From positions 1-5,245 of the forward strand of contig JBBILO010000034.1 in NCBI GenBank assembly GCA_037444855.1: 5,245 bases of DNA, given 5' to 3'. A program made the translations under genes and the position numbers. Source of the stretch: JBBILO01 sp037444855 (GTDB lineage Bacteria; Patescibacteriota; Microgenomatia; UBA1406; GWC2-37-13). The number at the start of each line of letters is the position of its first letter. Positions within the stretch are counted from its first letter, which is position 1. Below are positions 1 through 5,245 of the stretch, one piece after another. The notes under the pieces were generated by a model. It ran no database searches and was not told the DNA's origin. It saw only the letters and a list, made by a program, of their open reading frames with translations.

Positions 1-924
1 ACTTATTATAACAAGAAAGACGAAAGTTTTGTCAAAAGAGTTTTTAGTTTTCTTCGTCATGGTAATCGATACTTTGATGAAGAAATATTTAATCAACAAC
101 ATTTTCAAGTCAACCTTAATGACCTTCAAGGAGATTTTTTCATTGTCGAAAAACCATCCAGTATTCCATTAAAAAAACTTCTCTCTTTATTTCCAAAAAT
201 TAAAAAAAAAGCAAAGACAATCGCCATATTCCATGAAGGCTCTTTACCTTCTAATCCCTATTTTTATTCTTTTTCTTGGGATAGGATTATTGTTTTTGAT
301 AGAAGATTTAAGCTACTTTTTTCCAAAAAATTTCCTTCAAAAATAATCAAAATCATTTCCTTTCCTGCTTATTATCCTCTTTTTGCTCAAAAAGAAAAAC
401 AAAAAAAATCTTCTAATAAAACAGTTCAAATAGCAACATTTGGAAAAGGTAATGAATATGAACAAATCAAATCAGTTTTAACCACTTTAAAGAGAGCAAA
501 AATTAATTTTCACTACACCTTTATTGTCTCTAACATTGAATCGTATGAAAAATTATTTCCTTTAACTCAATCTGAGAAGAATTTTACCCTAAAAATTAAC
601 CGCTATCATTTTACAGATAAAAATTTTATTAATAATATAAATCGATTTGATGCGATAATATTTTTATACCCTCCATCGCCTCACCGTTTGGTTGTTTCTT
701 CTTTTGCATATGTTCTTATTGGTTTCCAAATTCCTTTAATTGTTCCTGATAATGAGTATTTTTACAATTTTAAAAATGAGGTGCTTAAATTTAAAAAAAT
801 AGAAGAAATTCCTTTTTTGATTAAAAATCTAGAGAAAAATCAATCAAAACTCTTATCTGCTACTTTAAAATTTTTAAAAAACCATAATGAAGAAAAAATC
901 GCCTCAAAGATTCTTTTTAGTTGA
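1..924 (+). CDS. Glycosyltransferase-like protein, C-terminal part (5' truncated)
   Basis: The frame is open from the first base to the TGA at 922-924, giving 307 residues with no start inside the window, so the N-terminus is missing. The pattern resembles a GT-B fold glycosyltransferase of the GT4 kind. A first half ends in a strand-like IAIFHEGSLPSN segment near residue 75 and a WDRIIVFDRRFK segment near 95. A linker follows, then a second Rossmann-like half opens with VQIATFGKGNEYEQI (about 142-156). FDAIIFLYPPSP (about 216-227) and FAYVLIGFQIPLIVPDNEYF (about 235-254) match the usual layout of a 'P-loop, G.P.V, D' region. The canonical E-x7-E donor-binding motif is not evident, so the enzyme may be divergent or inactive. 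Such proteins transfer sugars to cell-surface glycans, usually on the cytoplasmic face of the membrane. Family assignment is inferred from pattern only; no substrate can be named. The gene is AT-rich and lysine/phenylalanine-rich. It converges on the flavin reductase gene. Confidence 0.6.
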   Translation, partial: TYYNKKDESFVKRVFSFLRHGNRYFDEEIFNQQHFQVNLNDLQGDFFIVEKPSSIPLKKLLSLFPKIKKKAKTIAIFHEGSLPSNPYFYSFSWDRIIVFDRRFKLLFSKKFPSKIIKIISFPAYYPLFAQKEKQKKSSNKTVQIATFGKGNEYEQIKSVLTTLKRAKINFHYTFIVSNIESYEKLFPLTQSEKNFTLKINRYHFTDKNFINNINRFDAIIFLYPPSPHRLVVSSFAYVLIGFQIPLIVPDNEYFYNFKNEVLKFKKIEEIPFLIKNLEKNQSKLLSATLKFLKNHNEEKIASKILFS

Positions 925-927
925 ATG

Positions 928-1644
928 CTAAAACCTCTCAAAAACTATGTTATTCTCATTAACGCCCTTTTCTTTCAAATACCCTTTCAATGCCTCCACC
1001 ACTCCCCGACTGCCACAAAGATAAAAATTGCGGTTGAAGAAAGAATTTTTAAAGTTTTGGTTCAAATAATTCTGAATATGGCCAAAAAAGAAATGATTTT
1101 TAAAATTTTTACATTTATCAACCACTGCGTCCTCTCTTGACAAACAATAAACAAAATCAAATCTTCCTGAAAACTTTTCTTTTAAAGAAAAAAACTCATC
1201 AAAAAAATATAAATCAGAAAACTTCCTCAAACCCCAAAGTAAAAAGCAAAAAAAACTATTTTTTTCAACATTGGATAAAATCATTGATCGAATTGGAGCA
1301 ATCCCGGTGCCGGTAGCTAAAAAAATAGGTGATGACTCGTCTTTTTTAAGAGCAAATTGTCCAGCAGGTCCATACCAAATAACTTGATCTTCACGTGATA
1401 AATGAGATAAATAAGTTGATGCCACTCCGCCTTCAACAATCTCAATCACAAACTCAACTTGATCTTTTTGAGATGAAGGTGAAGCAATTGAATAAAGACG
1501 GGTCTTGCCACCGATTTTTAAAAAAAGATATTGACCGGCTTGGAAATTAATCTCTGGAGGATTAATTAACTGAAACTTAAAATGAAATGTTGATGAGGTA
1601 AGTTGTTTTTTTTCAATAAGTTTTGTCTGATATTGACTGATCAT
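928..1644 (-). CDS. FAD/NAD(P)-binding oxidoreductase, ferredoxin-NADP reductase family
   Basis: An intact 238-residue flavoprotein reductase that moves electrons between NAD(P)H and a redox partner through FAD, in the cytoplasm. The N-terminal beta-barrel carries the FAD motif RLYSIASPS (residues 49-57; the R-x-Y-S box) and a GGVAST segment (72-77) that binds the flavin phosphates. The C-terminal nucleotide-binding half begins with ATGTGIAPIRSM (110-121), the glycine-rich NAD(P) loop. YLCGS (208-212) is the conserved CG motif, and the chain ends in ERF, usual for bacterial members. There is no ferredoxin, globin or molybdenum domain, so this is a minimal two-domain enzyme whose partner is unknown. 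I chose the ATG at 1642-1644 because it leaves a normal barrel N-terminus and a leader of about 27 bases below the promoter at 1678-1706. No clear Shine-Dalgarno is seen. The gene sits downstream of the decayed SAM synthetase on the same strand and remains intact, consistent with its own promoter. The TAG stop is 3 bases from the stop of the opposing gene. Confidence 0.92.
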   Translation of the reverse strand: MISQYQTKLIEKKQLTSSTFHFKFQLINPPEINFQAGQYLFLKIGGKTRLYSIASPSSQKDQVEFVIEIVEGGVASTYLSHLSREDQVIWYGPAGQFALKKDESSPIFLATGTGIAPIRSMILSNVEKNSFFCFLLWGLRKFSDLYFFDEFFSLKEKFSGRFDFVYCLSREDAVVDKCKNFKNHFFFGHIQNYLNQNFKNSFFNRNFYLCGSRGVVEALKGYLKEKGVNENNIVFERF

Positions 1645-1677
1645 TAATAATAAAAAATTCCCGCAAAAATTTTAATT

Positions 1678-1706
1678 ATTATAACAATCTGAAAAAAATT
1701 AATCAA
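1678..1706 (-). promoter_or_regulatory. Sigma70-type promoter for the flavin reductase gene
   Basis: Read on the minus strand, a -35 box TTGATT (1701-1706) is followed by a 17-base spacer (1684-1700) and a perfect -10 box TATAAT (1678-1683). The -10 is preceded by TG plus one base, the extended -10 motif. Transcription would start near 1671, leaving a leader of about 27 bases before the ATG at 1644. The site lies between the end of the SAM synthetase remnant and the reductase gene, so the reductase can be expressed independently of the broken gene upstream. Confidence 0.65.
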
Positions 1707-1727
1707 TCTTTTTTCCGCAATATACGT

Positions 1728-2898
1728 TTATTCTACTCGATATCGACCTTCAATCAAATCATTAATAAATTGATCAATTTTTTGAAAATTATCTTTAACT
1801 ATTTTTTCTACTTTTATTTTATCTTTTTTCGTCAATCCTTCAATTCCGATAGAAATCACTGCTTGTTGATTAACTGGTTAACCAATTTTTGAAACTATTA
1901 AAACGATTGCTTTTTCTTTGTTGCATGATAAATCTCTTTGGATAGATAAAAAGATAATAAATTATAAATTTTACCAACGTGAGAAACACAGTTTTTACCC
2001 GCGGCCGCCTCGCTTCCGGCTACCCGATTAGTGGGATTAAACCATCAACTCGATTACCTCGCCCAACCTCACCTGAATCGCCAGCATCAGCTGATTTTCC
2101 TGTAACAGACAGATAACAACCGTTAATACCTGCTCCCTTTCGATCAAGTGTATTGATCTCTAAAAACACTTTTTCTTCAAATTCCTTTTCTATAAAATTA
2201 ATCAATATCTTTTTTAACTCTTTTTTTTCGCGAAATAATCTTTTTCTGATTGACAAACCGATCAACAAAAGCAATTGCGGGAATTAAAAAAATCTTTTTT
2301 CCTTCACACCAACTCATAACTTTAACATCTTCATCAGTATAAGGTAATCTTTTTTAAATAAAGATTTATTAATCAACATTTATAATCGACAAACAACCTT
2401 TTTAATTTTTTCAGCCGATAATAATCCACTAAAGCTGAAGTATCATTCAACGGTAAAAATTTTGCTCGTCTTCGAAAAATATCCTTTAAAGAAGAAGAAC
2501 CAGGCTTAATCTCATTTTGAATCAAAAAATTTTTTTTCATTTAAAAAACGATAAGTTTTTTAATAATTGTTAAATTTCTTCTTTTATAGTTTTATTCAAA
2601 TTTATTTTTTTATTACCAACTTGAGTGGTGGCTTGATCACCGATAATAAAAAGCATGGTTTAATCACTCTTCCCCCGCCAAAACGATTTTCTGTTTTCCG
2701 AGCGGCAAGAAAGGTTTTATCGATATCAAAATAAGGAATAACGCCAAAATTTTTTTGGTAAATTTGAGAAAAACGAATCGAAATATGATCCACTATTAAA
2801 TCACAAATTTTATCCGGATGACCCAACTCATTTCTTTCAAGTATCTCAATTAATTCTTTTTTTTCTGGTTAATTTTCAATTTTCAGATTAAATTTCAT
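1728..2898 (-). pseudogene. mat: Archaeal-type S-adenosylmethionine synthetase, multiply frameshifted
   Basis: The intact family makes SAM from methionine and ATP (archaeal-type methionine adenosyltransferase, about 400 residues; this remnant spans about 390 codons). Read from the ATG at 2896-2898, conserved blocks appear in the correct order but in changing frames. LGHPDKICD and RFGGGRVIKP come in the first frame. MLFIIGDQATTQVG follows from 2656 after loss of one base. TYRFLNEKKF lies near 2556. NEIKPGSSSLKDIFRR and PLNDTSALV lie at about 2515-2420. KRLPYTDEDVKVM and AFVDRFV start near 2353. GCYLSVTGKSADAGDSG and GEVGRGNRVDGLI lie in 2020-2274. GSEAAAGKN and HVGKIYN start near 2029. The tail SKIG-stop-PVNQ to the end at 1728 is in a last frame. 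That is eight segments and seven frame changes. In-frame TAA codons lie at 2869-2871, 2570-2572 and 1878-1880. No large deletion is apparent. The gene cannot give a working protein; inactivation looks recent because the motifs remain so clear. Confidence 0.93.
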
Positions 2899-3236
2899 AA
2901 TTATTTTTTTCTTTTTGAGGCGACAGGATATTAACTGATCTCCAATTAATTTATGACCCTTCTTTGTTAATTTTCACCTCGGGTAATACTAATTGTAAAC
3001 TGCTAAGACGACACCATCGGTCACCAATTAGTTGCTGCCAAAAAAATCCTTTCCACTACTACCGGAACAACTCGAATAACACCTATCAATTGTATTTCTT
3101 CCAATAGAATAATAATTTTATATATTAACGCCAAAAACCTAAACCGAATATTTATTTCGACAACGTGAACATAAGCTAGCGGCCAAACAAATGAGAGATT
3201 GCCAACACTCAGAAACAACCTTTTAATCTTTAAATT
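2899..3236. other. About 340 bases without an assignable gene; possible decayed coding remnant
   Basis: This stretch lies between the start of the SAM synthetase remnant and the divergent phosphoribosyltransferase gene. No frame on either strand gives a convincing protein. On the minus strand one frame stays open from about 3240 to 3021 but encodes a valine/isoleucine-rich chain with no motif I recognise. Another frame shows short protein-like patches separated by stops: SGSSGKDFFGSN and LVTDGVVLAVYN (about 3069-2990) and KKGHKLIGDQLISC (about 2966-2920). This mosaic resembles the neighbouring pseudogene, so a second decayed gene is possible, but I cannot name a family. The segment is less AT-biased than the usual spacers here. 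No tRNA, riboswitch, terminator or insertion-sequence end is evident. Its right edge holds the + strand promoter at 3199-3227. Confidence 0.4.
3199..3227 (+). promoter_or_regulatory. Sigma70-type promoter for the phosphoribosyltransferase-metallopeptidase pair
   Basis: A -35 box TTGCCA (3199-3204, 5 of 6 to consensus), a 17-base spacer (3205-3221) and a -10 box TTTAAT (3222-3227, 5 of 6) point toward the gene starting at 3252. Transcription would begin near 3234, giving a leader of about 18 bases with no Shine-Dalgarno. This supports the ATG at 3252 over the upstream TTG at 3237, which would lie almost at the transcript end. The promoter would serve both genes of the pair. Confidence 0.6.
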
Positions 3237-3251
3237 TTGTTAAAATATTTT

Positions 3252-3794
3252 ATGACTTTCCAAAAACTTTCTTGGAACAGTCTTGAAAGAGATACTTTTT
3301 GTTTGGCTAAAAAGATTAAAAAAAGGGATATTGTTTTTAGTAAAATTGTCGCCATCGCTCGTGGAGGTTTAGTTATTGCACGAATTTTATCTGATCTTTT
3401 AGATCTACCGATATCCAATATTGTTATTTCATCATATAAAGATTTAAGCCAACTTAAAAAACCAGAAATCATTGAAGAATCAACAGCGAAATATGATAAT
3501 CAAACTATTCTTCTTATTGATGAAGTTTCTGATACTGGTAAAACTTTTATCAGAGCTCTTTCATATTTTAAAAATAAAAATGTAAAAAAGATTTATACCG
3601 CTTCTCCATACATTAAACCAAAAACCTCATTCATCCCTGATTTTTGGGTAAAAAAAATTGACGCCTGGATTGTCTTTCCTTATGATATTAAAGAGACATT
3701 CCAAACATTTGCCAAAAATTCATCGCCAAAAGAAGCTTTAACAATGATGAAAAAAATCGGTTGTAAAAATTGGGAGTTAAACTTAATAACCTAA
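3252..3794 (+). CDS. Phosphoribosyltransferase, xanthine/guanine (purine salvage) type
   Basis: A 180-residue type I phosphoribosyltransferase that joins a base to PRPP; the closest pattern is the xanthine-guanine/hypoxanthine salvage group. The PRPP loop is LLIDEVSDTGKT (residues 87-98), matching the family's two acidic residues followed by DTGKT. IARGGLVIARILSDLL (35-50) matches the conserved N-terminal segment that binds pyrophosphate. YIKPKTSFIPDFW (120-132) and WIVFPYD (139-145) match the C-terminal hood, where an aromatic residue stacks on the base and 'W-hydrophobic-FP' is typical of the XGPRT-like subgroup. LSWNSLERD near residue 6 is a common N-terminal opening. I prefer the ATG at 3252; a TTG at 3237 would add only five residues. 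The stop at 3792-3794 is one base before the next ATG, so the two genes are almost certainly co-transcribed and probably translationally coupled. The exact base used cannot be read from the sequence. The reading frame is clean, unlike the remnant next door. Confidence 0.88.
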   Translation: MTFQKLSWNSLERDTFCLAKKIKKRDIVFSKIVAIARGGLVIARILSDLLDLPISNIVISSYKDLSQLKKPEIIEESTAKYDNQTILLIDEVSDTGKTFIRALSYFKNKNVKKIYTASPYIKPKTSFIPDFWVKKIDAWIVFPYDIKETFQTFAKNSSPKEALTMMKKIGCKNWELNLIT

Positions 3795-3795
3795 A

Positions 3796-4179
3796 ATGAT
3801 GAAATACGAACGAGCCCCAGAAATAAAGAAACAAATCGAAATCCTGGTAAAAGAACTGAAAATGACTTATATTGATGTTGATAGAATTCACTGCATTCGC
3901 TCTTTTGATGCAAAAACCCATGCCTATGCCCGAATTTGGGGAATGAGTAAATTATTTTATGAAGTCGCTGGAATCAAACCTCATTATATTATCGAAGTAA
4001 ATGCTAAAAAGTTTGATAAATTAAATGATCGCGAAAAAATAAAAACATTAATTCATGAACTTTTACATATTCCTAAAACCTTCTCCGGTGCTCTACTCTC
4101 TCATCGAGGTCGATATCATCAAATTAATGATAAAGAAGTAGAAAAAATTTTAAAAAATTTGATTAAATTGCGCTTATAA
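3796..4179 (+). CDS. Small putative zinc metallopeptidase (HEXXH protein)
   Basis: A 127-residue protein with a textbook zinc site HELLH at residues 87-91 inside IKTLIHELLHIPKTFSGA. H103 and H108 in LSHRGRYHQIND are candidates for the third metal ligand. The layout (HELLHIP, then FSGAL, then HRGRYH) matches predicted metallopeptidases of unknown substrate found in archaea, phages and small bacterial genomes; that comparison is from memory of the family. There is no signal peptide or membrane segment, so it should act in the cytoplasm. The N-terminal part (MKYERAPEIKKQIEILVKEL) is a charged helix followed by a strand-rich DRIHCIRSFDAKTHAYARIWG region, also usual in this group. Two ATGs stand in tandem at 3796 and 3799; either could start translation. 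It begins one base after the phosphoribosyltransferase stop, suggesting coupled expression, though no functional link is established. It faces the - strand membrane protein gene tail to tail with a 42-base gap that shows no clear terminator hairpin. Confidence 0.82.
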   Translation: MMKYERAPEIKKQIEILVKELKMTYIDVDRIHCIRSFDAKTHAYARIWGMSKLFYEVAGIKPHYIIEVNAKKFDKLNDREKIKTLIHELLHIPKTFSGALLSHRGRYHQINDKEVEKILKNLIKLRL

Positions 4180-4221
4180 AAATATCCCCAACATTTGAAA
4201 ACTTAGTCATCATTTATAACA

Positions 4222-4662
4222 CTAAAAAATTTTCTCTGCTAAAGCTTTGGGTAAACATCCGGGGTTATTTATGGTCTTAGGCATTCTGAAAACTAAGGGT
4301 TTTCCGTCAATTATTAAATCGTATCGACAAATCAACCACTCAATTTCATTCTCATAATAAACCATATGGATCGCCGTGTTCTTTTCAAGACCTATTGAAC
4401 TAGTGTAAACACCTTTACCTACAGCAATTAAAGGCTTTTTTTCTAACACTTTTTTCACTGTTTCTTTATAAAAAAATCTATCCGCCAACAAATTGTACCC
4501 AGAATATAAAACATCTTGTATCTTTGTTGCCAATTTTAAACCTAAATCTCTTCTTATCTTAGGAGTATATCCCATAAAAATTAGGTTAGTAAAATATCTC
4601 ACGATCAAAAAACTCATTAAAATAGCAAGAAATATTTTTAATTTAAAATTAAAACATCTCAT
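4222..4662 (-). CDS. Hypothetical membrane-anchored protein
   Basis: A 146-residue protein I do not recognise. The N-terminus has a positive start (MRCFNFKLK) and a hydrophobic stretch at about residues 10-30 (IFLAILMSFLIVRYFTNLIF). This is probably a single membrane anchor or uncleaved signal, with the remainder outside the cell. No lipobox is convincing: the only early cysteine, at residue 3, comes before the hydrophobic part. The exported part has a charged helical region (PKIRRDLGLKLATKIQDVLY, about 34-53) and then a strand-rich domain with KKPLIAVGKGVYTSS (about 75-89), YENEIEWLICRYDLIIDGKP and NNPGCLPKALAEKIF at the end. The two cysteines in the last 40 residues could pair. It starts 14 bases after the stop of the Pro-Thr linked surface protein gene on the same strand, so the two probably form an operon and may act together at the cell surface. 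No enzyme motif is visible. Confidence 0.75.
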   Translation of the reverse strand: MRCFNFKLKIFLAILMSFLIVRYFTNLIFMGYTPKIRRDLGLKLATKIQDVLYSGYNLLADRFFYKETVKKVLEKKPLIAVGKGVYTSSIGLEKNTAIHMVYYENEIEWLICRYDLIIDGKPLVFRMPKTINNPGCLPKALAEKIF

Positions 4663-4676
4663 AATATCAAAAAGCC

Positions 4677-5245
4677 CTACTTTTTATACAATTTTAATTC
4701 AGGACTCCTAATATGAGAATCTAATACACCCCACATTTTCTCAGTAGCTATTTTACCGTCTATCTTGACCGTAAAATAATATTCGGGATCTCCTTGAAGA
4801 AAACCATCATCAACATAAATAGCTTTCCAATAATATTTTTGCTTCAGCTCTAATATAAATTTACCTTCAATAGTTGCAATTTTTTTAACCGACATTGGAT
4901 CTTTTTCATAAATTTCAATAATTACCTTTTTACCTGTGCAGTTTTGACTTTCTTGACTTTCTATAGTTAAATAAATAGTGGCTCCTTCTTTTGCTTCTGT
5001 TATCTTTTGATTATTATTGTCTTCCCAATATAAATCGGTTATTGAACATGATAAATTGGTTGGTGTTGGTGTTTTAGTTGGTGTTGGTGTTGGTGTTTTA
5101 GTTGGTGTTGGTGTTGGTGTTTGGGTTGGTGTTGGTCTTAGACAACGAAGTCTTATCTCTTGGAAAATTGATTGTTCTTTTTCTAAATTAACCGAAACCT
5201 CTTTAATATCTGATTCCTGCTGATAACCTGGTTCACATCTATACT
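4677..5245 (-). CDS. Secreted/surface protein with Pro-Thr linker and Ig-like C-terminal domain (5' truncated)
   Basis: The minus frame is open from the window edge (first full codon at 5243) to the TAG at 4677-4679, giving 188 residues without an N-terminus. The in-window ATG at 4895 is internal: the protein pattern continues unbroken above it. Order of parts: an end of an earlier domain with two cysteines (residues 3 and 34, ending EIRLRCLR); a 26-residue Pro-Thr linker (about 37-62) with Gln and Lys breaks; and a C-terminal beta-rich domain starting NLSCSITDLYWED. That domain holds Cys66 and Cys102 (QNCTGKKV), a possible disulfide. WKAIYVDDGFLQGDPEYYF lies near the end, followed by a short tail. 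Pro-Thr linkers joining Ig-like modules are common in exported proteins of Patescibacteria. I infer an extracellular, cell-attached or secreted role; the signal peptide would lie outside the window. The downstream gene is 14 bases away. Confidence 0.75.
   Translation of the reverse strand, partial: YRCEPGYQQESDIKEVSVNLEKEQSIFQEIRLRCLRPTPTQTPTPTPTKTPTPTPTKTPTPTNLSCSITDLYWEDNNNQKITEAKEGATIYLTIESQESQNCTGKKVIIEIYEKDPMSVKKIATIEGKFILELKQKYYWKAIYVDDGFLQGDPEYYFTVKIDGKIATEKMWGVLDSHIRSPELKLYKK
5058..5135 (-). repeat. In-frame Pro-Thr coding tandem repeat, 6-base unit with 24-base higher-order period
   Basis: On the minus strand the codons alternate CCA and ACA (Pro-Thr), a 6-base unit. Every 24 bases a Lys or Gln codon replaces a proline (AAA at two places, CAA at one), giving an eight-residue period of the form K-T-P-T-P-T-P-T. 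All units keep the frame, so changes in copy number would alter linker length without breaking the gene. On the plus strand it reads as GGTGTT repeats; it is not a CRISPR array because there are no spacers. Confidence 0.9.

Noticed and set aside
925..1140. Plus-strand open frame following the glycosyltransferase-like gene
   Set aside because: It lies wholly antisense to the well-supported flavin reductase and has no family features.
1875..1884. Palindrome TGGTTAACCA as an operator or attachment site
   Set aside because: It is a single 10-base palindrome inside the pseudogene, at the place of a conserved Gly-x-Pro turn, with no second copy in a regulatory position.
1728..2898. Programmed frameshifting or stop-codon recoding to make an intact SAM synthetase
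   Set aside because: Seven frame changes and three TAA codons without a common slippery site exceed any known recoding scheme.
3021..3218. Minus-strand open frame of 65 codons upstream of the SAM synthetase remnant
   Set aside because: It has no recognisable motif, biased valine/isoleucine content and no start context. It is kept only as part of the unexplained block.
3688..3921. Minus-strand open frame across the phosphoribosyltransferase-metallopeptidase junction
   Set aside because: It is antisense to two convincing genes and carries no motif; it is a chance frame in AT-rich DNA.
5058..5135. CRISPR array
   Set aside because: The repeats are contiguous short units with no spacers, and they encode a Pro-Thr linker in frame.
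5017..5223. Plus-strand open frame rich in Gly-Val repeats
   Set aside because: It is the antisense reading of the Pro-Thr coding repeat of the minus-strand surface protein; the minus frame is longer, reaches the window edge and has domain-like sequence on both sides.
1..5245. Alternative genetic code with UGA read as an amino acid
   Set aside because: The first gene ends sensibly at a TGA and no intact gene contains an in-frame TGA, so the standard bacterial code fits.

Overview
The window is AT-rich, with short densely packed genes and almost no recognisable Shine-Dalgarno sequences. All intact genes read with the standard bacterial code: TGA, TAG and TAA each serve as a terminal stop. An archaeal-type S-adenosylmethionine (SAM) synthetase remnant, a small orphan flavin reductase, a xanthine/guanine-type phosphoribosyltransferase and a Pro-Thr-linked surface protein occur together. 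This suggests a reduced-genome uncultivated bacterium of the Patescibacteria/CPR type. That placement is inference from gene content and composition; no rRNA or marker gene is present to confirm it.

Layout. (1) 1-924, + strand: the 3' end of a glycosyltransferase-like gene, cut by the window edge. (2) 928-1644, - strand: an intact ferredoxin-NADP reductase-type flavoprotein. It converges on gene 1 with only 3 bases between the stop codons, and it has its own strong-looking promoter at 1678-1706. (3) 1728-2898, - strand: a nearly full-length archaeal-type methionine adenosyltransferase gene. It is broken by about seven frame changes and three in-frame TAA codons, yet its family motifs are still easy to read. 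(4) 2899-3236: about 340 bases with no gene I can name, possibly another decayed remnant. (5) 3252-4179, + strand: a tight two-gene unit, a purine-type phosphoribosyltransferase followed after one base by a small HEXXH metallopeptidase-like protein, with a good promoter at 3199-3227. (6) 4222-5245, - strand: a two-gene unit in which a secreted-type protein with a Pro-Thr linker and an Ig-like C-terminal domain (5' end outside the window) is followed after 14 bases by a single-pass membrane protein of unknown function.

The most notable observation is the SAM synthetase ruin. All lesions lie between 1728 and about 2900, while some 3.7 kb of flanking genes read cleanly. This looks like real, fairly recent pseudogenization rather than uniformly poor sequence. 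If it is the only copy, the organism must obtain SAM in another way. I see no CRISPR array, rRNA, tRNA, insertion sequence or obvious new defence system.
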